A model generated the notes under the pieces. That model made no database searches. It saw only the letters and a program-made list of their open reading frames with translations, and was not told the DNA's origin. DNA of 64,000 bases. Origin: Mycoemilia scoparia (taxonomy: Eukaryota > Kickxellomycota > Kickxellomycetes > Kickxellales > Kickxellaceae). This document shows positions 55,476 through 64,000 of this stretch, piece by piece. The stretch lies in the NCBI GenBank assembly GCA_027575805.1, contig JANBPU010000034.1:1-64000 (forward strand). The letters are read 5' to 3'. A program made the position numbers and the translations under genes. The stretch's first letter is position 1. Each line of letters starts with the position of its first letter.

Positions 55476-56501
55476 TTAGATGATTCTGTCCATTTTACGC
55501 AAAACAGTTAGAACACAGGCAATGACTTCACCAACCGCTAGATCAACATCGCCAGCCGGAGACAAGCCCGCGGTCTTCTTGAATGGCCACTGGCTGAAGG
55601 AATTGAGAAGTGTTTCGGCTTTGCCAACATAAAAGTCACGCTCATCTAACGAGAGATGTACAAGGGGATTCTCAATAACATTGCCAGAGAATGCAGCGCA
55701 AGCCATACAAATTCTGCGCATGCGCCAGTATCTCGTCTCTTCTTCCTTGTACCACCGAGTAGAAAGTGGCATAACCGACTCAATACCAAGTGTTTGTTTC
55801 AATCTATCAATAACCTCGGATTTGCATCGACGATCCTGGACAGGGTGCGTTGCCATATCAAACAACAGAAAGTTGCGCTTCTCGGTTCTCAAAACCCCCT
55901 TCTCGACCAGTGCCTTTGCCAATCTTTCACGGACCTGCTTCAGCTGATATCCTGCCTTTGAGATGTTCCACGTCTCGCCACTAAGCAAATCTATCCAAGA
56001 CATTACGCTTCGATGTTCTTGTTTCATGAGTCTCAGGGCTTCATCCAAAAGCACTTCCCCAGTAGGCTTCGAGGAAACCACGTCAATCTTGCGATCCGAA
56101 AGGCTGGTCATCCCTGTGTAGGCATCCTTGAGGATTCTGATTCTTTTTCGTAATGCCAGCTCCATCAGTATACAGGCTCGCAAAACGTATGACAAGCTGT
56201 CGTTCCAAAACGATAGGTATCCTTCATTATCCTTTAGTCCTAGCAACAGGACTTCATCCATTAGTGTTAGAATAGGCTCTCGCTCTCTTTTGGCTGCTCC
56301 ATTGTTGCTGCTATTTCCTTCTCCAGTTTTCGAGGAGTCTGCAGTATTGCCATTTCTGTTGTCTGGATTTGGAGAATTGCTGCTGCCATTCCGGCCACCG
56401 GCTGAATTTGGCGAATTGTAGCGGTGGTCATCCTCCTCATCGCTTAAGTGGGGCGTAGTGCTGTTGGCAACTCTTCGGCGAGATATTCCTGATTGCATCA
56501 T
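55476..56501 (-). CDS. VPS74: Golgi PI4P-binding protein Vps74 (GOLPH3 homologue)
   Basis: An intronless 341-residue protein. A disordered Asn/Ser-rich start (about 1-75) precedes the GOLPH3 domain: PILTLMDEVLLLGLKDNEG, YLSFWNDSLSYVLRACILME, then SGETWNISKAGYQLKQVRER, KGVLRTEKRNFLLFDMATHP and the closing LSLDERDFYVGKAETLL. These match Vps74/GOLPH3, which binds phosphatidylinositol-4-phosphate at the Golgi and retains glycosyltransferases by COPI-coated recycling; the Trp and Arg of FWNDSLSYVLR correspond to the lipid-binding pocket. Two Met codons are adjacent at the start (56501 and 56498); I take the first. Confidence 0.95.
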   Translation of the reverse strand: MMQSGISRRRVANSTTPHLSDEEDDHRYNSPNSAGGRNGSSNSPNPDNRNGNTADSSKTGEGNSSNNGAAKREREPILTLMDEVLLLGLKDNEGYLSFWNDSLSYVLRACILMELALRKRIRILKDAYTGMTSLSDRKIDVVSSKPTGEVLLDEALRLMKQEHRSVMSWIDLLSGETWNISKAGYQLKQVRERLAKALVEKGVLRTEKRNFLLFDMATHPVQDRRCKSEVIDRLKQTLGIESVMPLSTRWYKEEETRYWRMRRICMACAAFSGNVIENPLVHLSLDERDFYVGKAETLLNSFSQWPFKKTAGLSPAGDVDLAVGEVIACVLTVLRKMDRII

Positions 56502-57078
56502 TATAACGAGCGCCGGCTATGTATATGAATGTGTGCAAATGGGAGTGCGTGCTTTTTGGTACAGGCCAAGCAATTGTATATAAGGGCGGAGGAGTGTGTT
56601 GGTTCAGGAATAGCACTTTGGGCTTTTTTAGAGGGGAAATTAAGCAGCCAATCTGGAATATGCAAGAAAATATGTGGATAAATATGTATAACAAGAATGG
56701 GCGAGAAAGAGAGGCGATGATGGTTCAACAGACCTGTGGTGAAGGTATGTATGTATGGGGAGCGATCAAGTGGGCACAAATACAGCTGCTAATAGTTTCT
56801 TTCTGTTCAAATAGAAAGGCCAGTATTAGTGGTTCAGGTCTTCAAAACAAGCTCAGCATGTTAAACGTTTTCTGGTAGGTTTGAGCCACTAGTGTGGAGG
56901 GTGCCATAGTTTTATATTTGCGCTGCCTCCCTTTACTTGGTGCAGTTGCATGCCTCTTTTATTACTATCGTAGTGGCAATAGTTTTATCGCCACCATTCT
57001 TGCTACCGTCACTATTATGCCCATTTTTAATCAATTGTTTTATGAGAGATCTTCTGTATTGACTCTGGGCAACCATAT
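56502..57078. other. VPS74 promoter region
   Basis: About 580 bp upstream of VPS74, including a TATATAAGGG-like word on the plus strand near 56576. A plus-strand open frame (56519-56878) has no domain. No repeats except the family B element that follows. Confidence 0.45.
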
Positions 57079-57207
57079 GCCAGAATCTCCTTTAAAGGTG
57101 TGCCAGAAGTATGTCCTGTATAATAGCCAATAATCTGCCAGATTACAGCTAAAGTGTGTGTGCTATTTGCTGATAATCAATGTGACATCTAATCAGGAGA
57201 ACATGGC
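57079..57207 (+). mobile_element. MITE family B, divergent intergenic copy
   Basis: Starting GCCAGAATCTCCTTTAAAGG and ending AATCAGGAGAACATGGC, this stretch aligns with the inverse of 38230-38379, including AATAGCCAATAATC. The middle has diverged or been deleted. The target duplication is not recognisable (ATAT on the left, AATT on the right), so it is an old copy. Confidence 0.6.
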
Positions 57208-57644
57208 AATTTGGAGCCTGCCCTGTTTCCTCGCTGCGTTGGCACACCATAGAAAATGGCCATTAGCGCCAAAAAATGCGTCGTGTCGCCGTTGGTGGTC
57301 GTTACGTGTATGTGTGTGGGAGATCAAAAGCGCGTTTGACACCCTCTTTTTCCTTTTCTGAGCCTCTCTTGCATCAACTAAGTAGGCTCTTTTAGGAAGC
57401 TTTTCAAGTCTTTTCAAGTTGGCCTAGTTTACCAATTTTCTATTTTGATGCATCTATAAGTTCTCTTTTTTAACATACCTTCATACATTATAGGCCCTTT
57501 CTTATTACTGATTTCTTTCTCCCTTTGTCTCGTTTTTTAGCCCTCTTCTTGAATTAGTATTGCTTTATTAGCTATAGGTGGCTATTTTCTGCTTTCTCTC
57601 CTCGTTTTATAGCTCCACCTGCTGTACCAGCAACCACATATACA
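57208..57644. other. Upstream region of the Sld3-like gene
   Basis: Pyrimidine-rich leader-like sequence with TTTTCC and CTCTC words. A possible acceptor (TTTTATAG at 57604-57611) 30 bp before the ATG could end a 5' UTR intron. No coding signal. Confidence 0.45.
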
Positions 57645-59600
57645 ATGACTCAAGAAGAAGGTGCCGCTGTATTAAGTGAAATCAAGCCACTAATTTCACA
57701 GCAGGGTCACTACTCATTGGAAAGCCCTTCACAAAACTCAGACAACAAATGCAACTCACCAAATTCTCCAGAGTATTCTGAAGAAGCCAAGCCAAATGGC
57801 GCATTGAGTGGGTTTATGCTCTGGTACAGAGACATATATATCCCATTTTTAACCAAGACTACTGATGGACTGGCAATAGAAGGCATTGTTTCAAAGGCAG
57901 ATAATATTATACGAAAGGGCAATATGCGTGAAGAGCTTCGGACACTCAAGGACCATGTCCTTATTTCAGGACTTGATCTGGATCAATTCTATGCAGACCT
58001 AGAACAAAGCCGTTCCAATAGCACCAACAATACTAGCGAGACTCCGGAGTCAGAGACAAAAGATGTGAAGAAAGAAGCACCATCTGCTGATGACAGTGAA
58101 TGGTTCAAAAAGACTAGAAGTAATGTTTTGTATAAATATCTGGATCAGTTCAAGAAGTATTCAAACTCTGAATCGGCCGAGACATCAGCCGCGATAAACA
58201 AGAGCCCAGAAATTGCCATACCAAGCGCACGCATGCGTGAATGTCAGCTGCAAATAGCATTATACCTGCTTCTCTTGGAATATCGCCAAAAATTTGCCAT
58301 AAAGTACAGGGTCAAAGACAAGAGTAGGGCAAAGCTCTTGGAACTACTAGATGACCATGTGGATCAGCTATGTCTGTGGGCGACTCTAGGAGGACCGATA
58401 GATGTTGTGGATTTTGGCGATGCAAATGATGCAGCCGAAGCATTCATATGTTCACCTGTGGTAGAAAGATTTAGGACATCATTGGGCTCAATTGTCGAGC
58501 AACTTCGATTCCGCTGTGGATGCATGTCACCAAAACGAAAAAGAAGCAAGTCCAGGGAAAGAGGCAGTTCCACCAAGTCTAAACGGAAAGGTTCTCCCAG
58601 GCGCCTAATGCTAGAGAAATCACAGTCTCTATCCGAAGTAATTGTATCCCAGAAATCTCCACCAAACAGTAAAAGTACTCCTTTATCACCAAAATCCCGC
58701 AAGTTGGCTCGCCATGCTAGTAATCAAGAGACCTCAAAGCCCCTGTCTGGTACCGGACGCATGCCTAGATTGTCTTCGGCCTTGCTTAGTAAGATTCGAA
58801 TGGAGTGCACCATACCACATAAGCGAACGAATTCATCAAAAACCTCTTCAACATCATCATCTCCAACATTGTCAAGGCGGTCAACGCCAATTAGCAGGAG
58901 CACTAGTGCTCAGTCTACAAACACTGAAATATTGTTCCCATCTTCAAAAAAACTATGTACCAAATCTACCAGTATTGGAAGCAAAAGCAATAGCAATTCC
59001 TTTGGCCCCAGCACCTCCAGATCCCTGATCATGCAACCTCACAATCCCCGAAGATCAACAATAAGCGACATCAATAGACCTTTTACTTTGCCCCAAACAC
59101 CTCCAACAGGACCATCAGTGCCATTTAAGCGACCTCCTGTAGGGTTGCTTTTTTCTCAATCACCTGCATCAAACCATAGCACTACATCACTTTATTCTGG
59201 CCAAGCAACCGCAGAAAGTCCCACATCATACAAAAGGCAGCCCTTATCCAGAGTCAATCATCCAGGCGAAAACTTTGCAAACAAAAGCTCTATGGATAAA
59301 TCTTTAGACCCCGCCCTTGCATCTTCAAACACAGAACAAAGATCCAGCTCACCACTATCAAAAGCAATGACAATGAAACTCGCATCATCTTCAACTAACG
59401 AAAACATTAGCCCAAGTAATCAAAGACTCCCAACCCAAAAACGAAAAAGATTGAGAGACATTTTAGAAAACAATAATAACCAGCCTATTGATCCTACTAC
59501 CTTGGACATAAACAAAACCATTTCGAATTCTCTAAGACAAATCAAGTCTATTCCTAACTCTCTTAGAAGACCTGGTGCAAATAGAAGACTAAATTTTTAG
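57645..59600 (+). CDS. Putative Sld3/Treslin-like replication initiation protein
   Basis: An intronless 651-residue protein. Residues 50-300 look globular and helical: GFMLWYRDIYIPFLT, then GLAIEGIVSKADNIIRK, WFKKTRSNVLYKYLDQFKKY, ARMRECQLQIALYLLLLEYR and LLELLDDHVDQLCLWATLGG. The pair (R)E-x-Q-L-Q-I-x-L-L-L-L-E followed by LLDxxVDxLCxW resembles the conserved core of Sld3/Treslin proteins, which load Cdc45 at replication origins after CDK phosphorylation. The C-terminal 350 residues are disordered, basic and dense in SP/TP and RxxS sites, fitting a CDK target. The assignment is by motif memory only; another helical regulatory protein remains possible. The gene sits just upstream of tRNA-Gln on the opposite strand. 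Confidence 0.48.
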   Translation: MTQEEGAAVLSEIKPLISQQGHYSLESPSQNSDNKCNSPNSPEYSEEAKPNGALSGFMLWYRDIYIPFLTKTTDGLAIEGIVSKADNIIRKGNMREELRTLKDHVLISGLDLDQFYADLEQSRSNSTNNTSETPESETKDVKKEAPSADDSEWFKKTRSNVLYKYLDQFKKYSNSESAETSAAINKSPEIAIPSARMRECQLQIALYLLLLEYRQKFAIKYRVKDKSRAKLLELLDDHVDQLCLWATLGGPIDVVDFGDANDAAEAFICSPVVERFRTSLGSIVEQLRFRCGCMSPKRKRSKSRERGSSTKSKRKGSPRRLMLEKSQSLSEVIVSQKSPPNSKSTPLSPKSRKLARHASNQETSKPLSGTGRMPRLSSALLSKIRMECTIPHKRTNSSKTSSTSSSPTLSRRSTPISRSTSAQSTNTEILFPSSKKLCTKSTSIGSKSNSNSFGPSTSRSLIMQPHNPRRSTISDINRPFTLPQTPPTGPSVPFKRPPVGLLFSQSPASNHSTTSLYSGQATAESPTSYKRQPLSRVNHPGENFANKSSMDKSLDPALASSNTEQRSSSPLSKAMTMKLASSSTNENISPSNQRLPTQKRKRLRDILENNNNQPIDPTTLDINKTISNSLRQIKSIPNSLRRPGANRRLNF

Positions 59601-59742
59601 TAAGAATATGACAGCTTACCAATAAAAATTAATGTGTATTGTATTTTTTTCCACTTTATTGATCGGTTTAAAATAGAAATTCAACCATGCAAAAGTACAG
59701 AAAAAAATAAAAGTAAGTGCTTTCTTATTGACAAATTTAATC
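59601..59742. other. 3' flank of the Sld3-like gene
   Basis: AT-rich 3' UTR region, with AATAAAAATTAATG near 59622 as a possible polyadenylation region. Nothing else seen. Confidence 0.5.
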
Positions 59743-59749
59743 AAAAAAA
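59743..59749 (-). terminator. Pol III terminator of tRNA-Gln
   Basis: Seven consecutive T on the minus strand three bases after the tRNA 3' end, the standard RNA polymerase III stop. Confidence 0.9.
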
Positions 59750-59752
59750 CCA

Positions 59753-59823
59753 GGTTCCACCGGGAATCGAACCCGGGCTGCCAGATTCAAAGTCTGGAGT
59801 CATAACCATTAGACCATGGAACC
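59753..59823 (-). tRNA. tRNA-Gln (anticodon TTG)
   Basis: On the minus strand the 71-nt gene starts GGTTCCA and ends TGGAACC, forming the acceptor stem. The anticodon arm is CCAGA-CTTTGAA-TCTGG with anticodon TTG, reading CAA (Gln). The D arm includes TGGTCTAATGG (A box), and the T arm contains GGTTCGAATCC (B box). No intron. A run of seven T follows. It reads CAA as glutamine, consistent with the standard code. Confidence 0.97.
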
Positions 59824-60323
59824 GAATCTATTATAAACTAATGAGCAAAAAAAATTAGAAATTATAGTATATATTAATGAGGCTTTTTTCCATTAACTGT
59901 AATTAACAATTCTTTCCATTTATTCAGATATTCTCTAACATATTCCATATATTTTGACTCAATCCCTGCTGTGAATGCTTATAGTAAACAAGCTATTCAT
60001 TTGAAATCTTTTAGTAATTCTTCTACCAGTTTGCTATGACTTGGTGCATTTATAATGAACAAATGTTACTTACCTAAATTTCTTTCCTCACCATAGCCCA
60101 ACTCCTATCAATCTTCTGTCCCTCTAGGCACCACAACAAGACTTCTTTGAATCCTATATATCCCTTTGTTATTTGAAAATAATAATTGAGTGATATAATG
60201 ACATAAATGCAATTGAATACAACCTATAACTCTACACATGTTTACATTTTTCATTAACTTTATTTCGATCAACAAATACATAAATAAAGACCAACCATAA
60301 ATAAACAAAAATAACAAGATATA
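59824..60323. other. AT-rich stretch between tRNA-Gln and VPS51
   Basis: 500 bp with no recognisable gene; it holds the tRNA upstream flank and the VPS51 3' UTR. Confidence 0.55.
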
Positions 60324-63300
60324 TTAATTGGATTTCGGTGGCATATCATTTACTATATACCATGCCGACTTAACAACTTTGTTCACTACTTCAGGGTCGG
60401 GCATCTCGTTTTCGAATCCTTTTACTGATGCCTGGTGGGTTGCAACTTGTATCCATTCATCCACAAGTCTTTGAATTGATCGCAGAGCGGGCTCATTTAT
60501 TGCTATATTTGAATGGCTGTTGTGTGCGGATCCCGAATGACCAATTTGTAAATAAGGGTGCCTTGAGGACGTGTTTATTATTTGCCTTTTACCTTTTACA
60601 GTAGGGGTCTCCAAAGCTGATTGTTGTGGTGTTGTAAAAGATGGTATAATGCCAGCATATCTACTCATCCATAACTTGGCAAATACAGCGTCTACTATTA
60701 TTTGTCTTGATTGCCTTATACTATCACGTATGTCTGAATCGCCAATCTTGTTTAATGTCTTGGTCGCAATCCTAATTGTTGTCTTGAGTATTATTAGTGA
60801 GATATGCGTCATTATATTACCAGCCTTGAGGTCTTCGGCTTTCAGTGGCTGATCATCAATGTGTTCACCAAATAATTCATCAATAGTTGAAAAGAAATCA
60901 GAAAAGAATGCAGTGTTCTTTGATGGATTCTTGTTTGTTGATGGCCCCTTAACCTTTTTTTCGCTCAATCCCAAGTTTGATGGATTTCTGACAACCTTTT
61001 TATCATCATCATCATCACCACCACCACCACTGTTCTGTACCAGCCTGTGCAGTTTTGCTGGTGTCTGTGGTTCCGACACCTCATCATTGGCAGAAGCTGT
61101 CGATTGGGCAGCTGATGTTCTTGCGGATGAAAATATAGAATCATAAAACAAATCAATAGTATCTGCTTCTATTTGTTTCAAGACCTTGCAGAGGTCAATC
61201 CAATGCTGGCTGACCGATATAGACCCTCTATTATCTTGCGATAGTTCCCCATCAGGGCTCGAAACCCCAGGGCTCTGTGCCGTTGTGACAACATTATCTA
61301 TATATGATACGACAAGCTGGTAGCCAGTTTGCTTGATATAAGCTTGAGCAAGGACCTGAGCTGATGACCGCCAAGATTCTGAGCATGCTTTGGTATTTAA
61401 GCTGAAAGATGCAACAGGGTCATAAATTTGGTGATATTTAGTTGATAATATATCAGAATCAACAGTAATTTCAATCCTTTCATGGTCAATCTCGGGCTGT
61501 TCAAGTATGGGCGAATGCATTGGTAGCGAATTGACCGATGTTGACTTTGGTAGTGTGTTGGACCCTTGTGCAGCCCTTTGTTGTTGTGTGGGGGTTACAA
61601 ACACACTTGGCAGACCAGTCTGTAGGGGAGATGAATCCTTCAAACTGTTAGTGCGACTACTATGTTGGCTGTTGTTGTTGGTGTTACTACCACGATCTCT
61701 GGCTACAGCCAAGGCCTGTTCACAAAACTGGTATATGTTTCTCGTAAGAGACTGATCAAAGTCTATGCAAAGCTGTGACAAGAGAAGCTTGATCAAGGGA
61801 TCACTGTTTTCTGAGTCATCAAAACAGGCTGACAGCGGTGTCTTAATATCTTTTGTATGACTGTCGGTTGTGTCAGGAGAGCCTAGACCGTCAATATCAG
61901 CCATTTCAAAAAACTCCATGCGGATGTTTTTGCTGAGCCATGCATTTAGGTGCTCCCTTGTGACAAGGACAAGCATAGATAGAAGACGAGAGAAAATGAC
62001 CGACAGCGATGCAGTGTTATTCGCTGAAACTGTGTTTTTATCAGACAGTGAATCTTGGTTTTCTGGTTTTGGATTGGGATTGCTATGGACATAGCTTATG
62101 TAGTGCTGAGCAACTGATTCAATAAGTGGGCTAAATGTAGAAAGTACATGCTCAATAAACCACGTTTCCAGACGAGTCAAGAATTCTCTTGGGGACTGGT
62201 CTTCATATGCAACTGTAGAGGCTTTCATAGCCCAAAGCATTGGTGAAGCAGGAAGTGTAGCGTAGATTTGACGCGATGGGGATGATGTTGCATATGAAAA
62301 TGAACCGGATGCCATCCGTGCGTGTCTTCTGGTTGATTCCTGTGTCGTTGTGCTTTCGTTGAGCGAATCTGTATTATTGACCGTCTTAAATGACCGGCTT
62401 CTTTGTGGTCTAGCCGATGTTTCTAGGGAAGGACTGGATGCTGAAGATGTGGCTCTTCTATGGTGCTGAGAAGGTAGAAGCGACCTTGTTAGGGACTGTC
62501 TGGGGCTGCTCGATCTATGATGGTACCATATATTAGTGTTATCATCACCGCCACTGGTATTCTGATCTTGGGCCATCATTAGATAAGTTCCAGATGAAAA
62601 TGAATGTGGTCTATTGACACGGCTGCCACGGTATCTAGAGAATGTGGTATTGTCATCTCTTTGTAGTAGCGAATATCGAGCGCTTGGAGGAAACGCAATC
62701 TTTTGGAAGTACTCAGTGATTTTACCAACTAATGCAGCCATAAGCTGGTCTATGGCAGCTTCTATAAGCGTCGATTGCCATTCCTTAACCATGTTTTCCA
62801 CCGTAACACCCAGCCTTCCAACTTCTACTAGTAGGGAATGCCTCCTGGCGGTTAATATCAGCTCGTCCACATAATCTATACCATTGGCGCCATTTTGCAA
62901 AGGTCTATTTAGGATAAAAAGCATTGGACTTATTGCGAGCTCATAAGTTTCTGCCCACTTTTGTATCGCCACATCAAGCTTGCTTTGGGCTTGCTCATGT
63001 TCACTTTTGCTCATCATTTGCCATGCAGGGACAAAGGGCTGACGGACCTTGTTCCCGGCCGAATCTTTAGTAACATTGGGCGTAGAAAGTATATCTACAA
63101 AAGACCTTATTCTCTGTTGGAGTTCGCTATTGGCATTTCCATCTTGGCCTTCAATTCCTTTCAGATCATCCGAAATGAGCTCGTTCATGCAAGTCCGGTT
63201 TTCTGGCGGGATAAATTGCAACAAGAAGCCCAAAAGCGTAGCATTCCACATAGGCAAAAATGTGCCATTAAATTTGCTCATCTGGTTAAAGGATTCAATG

Positions 63301-64000
63301 ACGTGGGCAATGGAGTTGCGGCGTGTCGAGTGCTTAATTCCCAGGCCATTGTCAAGAATTAACATAGGTTTTTCGGACCGAAGCCTTTGTCCAGAAATCT
63401 TTTGTACTTGGGAACCATCCCCACCGCCATTTGGTTTTGAGGCAGGCGAGCCTGGCTTTAATTGCTGAGTTGATGGCTGCAACAGCTGGTGGCACAAGTT
63501 GAGCAACTTCTGAGACTGAATCTCAATATAAGCATCCCAAAGCTCACCAACTCTTTCTGGAGAAAGCATGACCAGCAGCGCAACACACTCCACTCCTTCA
63601 ATTAGATCTGTTTCTGGATTTTTCCAACGAGACCATACTGCAGATTCTATGTTTACAACAATTGCCTTCCCATCTCGCTCTAAACCAGCAAATGCACCAA
63701 GCTGCCTGTACCGATCAAATAAGGGCTGAGCACGGGCCCAAAGCTGTGCAGCGGCTGTGAGCTCTCCTCTGGAAATAAATGCACTAAGCTGATTCGGAAC
63801 ATCATACAGAAACTGTAGCTTACGTAGCAGTTTGTGAGTAGTAGCCAGTTTGTGTATCTTTTGGGACCTTTGGGCAAGTGGTCCTGAAATCTCTGTTGCT
63901 CTAGTCACCATTCCATCGACCTTTTTCGTAAGTTTTGTCATCTCGCTATCCATAACTACAAGGTTCTGATTGACCTGCTTGATCGCATCGGTGGCGTTAA
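60324..64000 (-). CDS. VPS51: GARP/EARP tethering subunit Vps51 (partial, N terminus outside window)
   Basis: The frame runs from the right edge to the TAA at 60324 and covers at least 1,224 residues. The frame is open past the first in-window ATG (63953) to the edge (NATDAIKQVNQNLVVMDSEM), so the gene is cut at its 5' end. The start resembles the Vps51 signature: TDAI-K-V, DSEMTKLTKKVDGM, GPLAQRSQKIHKLATTHKLLRKLQFLYDVPNQL. A helical rod follows. Vps51 assembles with Vps52, Vps53 and Vps54 to tether endosome-derived vesicles to the trans-Golgi network. Long disordered insertions (Ser/Arg-rich around 470-560, Asn/Ser/Thr-rich around 730-800, and DDDDD-rich near 1010) make it longer than the 782-residue human protein. 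COG1 or Exo84, relatives in fold, fit less well. Confidence 0.85.
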   Translation of the reverse strand, partial: NATDAIKQVNQNLVVMDSEMTKLTKKVDGMVTRATEISGPLAQRSQKIHKLATTHKLLRKLQFLYDVPNQLSAFISRGELTAAAQLWARAQPLFDRYRQLGAFAGLERDGKAIVVNIESAVWSRWKNPETDLIEGVECVALLVMLSPERVGELWDAYIEIQSQKLLNLCHQLLQPSTQQLKPGSPASKPNGGGDGSQVQKISGQRLRSEKPMLILDNGLGIKHSTRRNSIAHVIESFNQMSKFNGTFLPMWNATLLGFLLQFIPPENRTCMNELISDDLKGIEGQDGNANSELQQRIRSFVDILSTPNVTKDSAGNKVRQPFVPAWQMMSKSEHEQAQSKLDVAIQKWAETYELAISPMLFILNRPLQNGANGIDYVDELILTARRHSLLVEVGRLGVTVENMVKEWQSTLIEAAIDQLMAALVGKITEYFQKIAFPPSARYSLLQRDDNTTFSRYRGSRVNRPHSFSSGTYLMMAQDQNTSGGDDNTNIWYHHRSSSPRQSLTRSLLPSQHHRRATSSASSPSLETSARPQRSRSFKTVNNTDSLNESTTTQESTRRHARMASGSFSYATSSPSRQIYATLPASPMLWAMKASTVAYEDQSPREFLTRLETWFIEHVLSTFSPLIESVAQHYISYVHSNPNPKPENQDSLSDKNTVSANNTASLSVIFSRLLSMLVLVTREHLNAWLSKNIRMEFFEMADIDGLGSPDTTDSHTKDIKTPLSACFDDSENSDPLIKLLLSQLCIDFDQSLTRNIYQFCEQALAVARDRGSNTNNNSQHSSRTNSLKDSSPLQTGLPSVFVTPTQQQRAAQGSNTLPKSTSVNSLPMHSPILEQPEIDHERIEITVDSDILSTKYHQIYDPVASFSLNTKACSESWRSSAQVLAQAYIKQTGYQLVVSYIDNVVTTAQSPGVSSPDGELSQDNRGSISVSQHWIDLCKVLKQIEADTIDLFYDSIFSSARTSAAQSTASANDEVSEPQTPAKLHRLVQNSGGGGDDDDDKKVVRNPSNLGLSEKKVKGPSTNKNPSKNTAFFSDFFSTIDELFGEHIDDQPLKAEDLKAGNIMTHISLIILKTTIRIATKTLNKIGDSDIRDSIRQSRQIIVDAVFAKLWMSRYAGIIPSFTTPQQSALETPTVKGKRQIINTSSRHPYLQIGHSGSAHNSHSNIAINEPALRSIQRLVDEWIQVATHQASVKGFENEMPDPEVVNKVVKSAWYIVNDMPPKSN

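Noticed and set aside
1..64000. CRISPR arrays, operons, bacterial promoters or riboswitches
   Set aside because: No regularly spaced direct repeats were seen. Introns, a tRNA with Pol III signals and eukaryotic protein families show that the DNA is nuclear eukaryotic.

Overview
This window reads as nuclear DNA of an early-diverging fungus. The support is a fungal two-domain phosphatidylethanolamine methyltransferase (Cho2), a fungal Efm7, Vps74, Rpc31 and an Srp1-type SR protein, encoded in AT-rich DNA with many short GT-AG introns (about 55-130 nt). A FANCD2 homologue and a BCL7-like protein, both absent from budding yeast in recognisable form, argue against Saccharomycotina. The lineage cannot be fixed from the window; a zygomycete-grade fungus (Kickxellomycotina- or Mucoromycota-like) is my inference.

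Layout. Positions 1-5240 are a graveyard of nested transposons: a decayed Ty3/gypsy integrase is interrupted by a chromodomain-type Ty3/gypsy element (3' LTR 1519-1696), which is truncated by a Tc1/mariner element (2983-4565, TIRs of about 206 bp, transposase broken by two stop codons) abutting a short inverted-repeat element. Then come FANCD2 (-), a WW-domain/GYGDGY protein (-), an SR splicing factor (+), a small secreted cysteine-rich protein (-), Efm7 (-), Pol III subunit Rpc31 (-), Hrd1 (-), a BCL7-like chromatin protein (-), an orphan Ser/Pro-rich protein (+), a GNAT acetyltransferase (-), TFIIE-beta (+), an AVT/SLC38 amino-acid transporter (-), mitochondrial acyl carrier protein (-), a PAC4-like proteasome chaperone (+), an IFRD protein (-), Sec11 (+), Cho2 (+), Vps74 (-), a possible Sld3/Treslin-like protein (+), tRNA-Gln(UUG) (-) and the 3' part of Vps51 (-), which runs off the right edge.

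The genes are mostly housekeeping and share no operon-like logic, although ER functions (Hrd1, Sec11, Cho2), Golgi/endosome functions (Vps74, Vps51) and transcription/chromatin functions (Rpc31, TFIIE-beta, BCL7-like) recur. Exon structures were rebuilt by hand from splice signals and reading-frame continuity, without transcript data.

The most interesting things not explained by the gene list are: a candidate poison cassette exon in the long second intron of the SR gene; two families of very short inverted-repeat elements (one with TA duplications, one with 4-bp A/T-rich duplications) scattered through the window and sitting inside introns of SEC11 and RPC31; a Tc1 element whose terminal repeats are themselves palindromic; a FANCD2 with the ubiquitin-acceptor lysine context preserved; a WW domain split over three exons; and lineage-specific genes in large gene-poor tracts.
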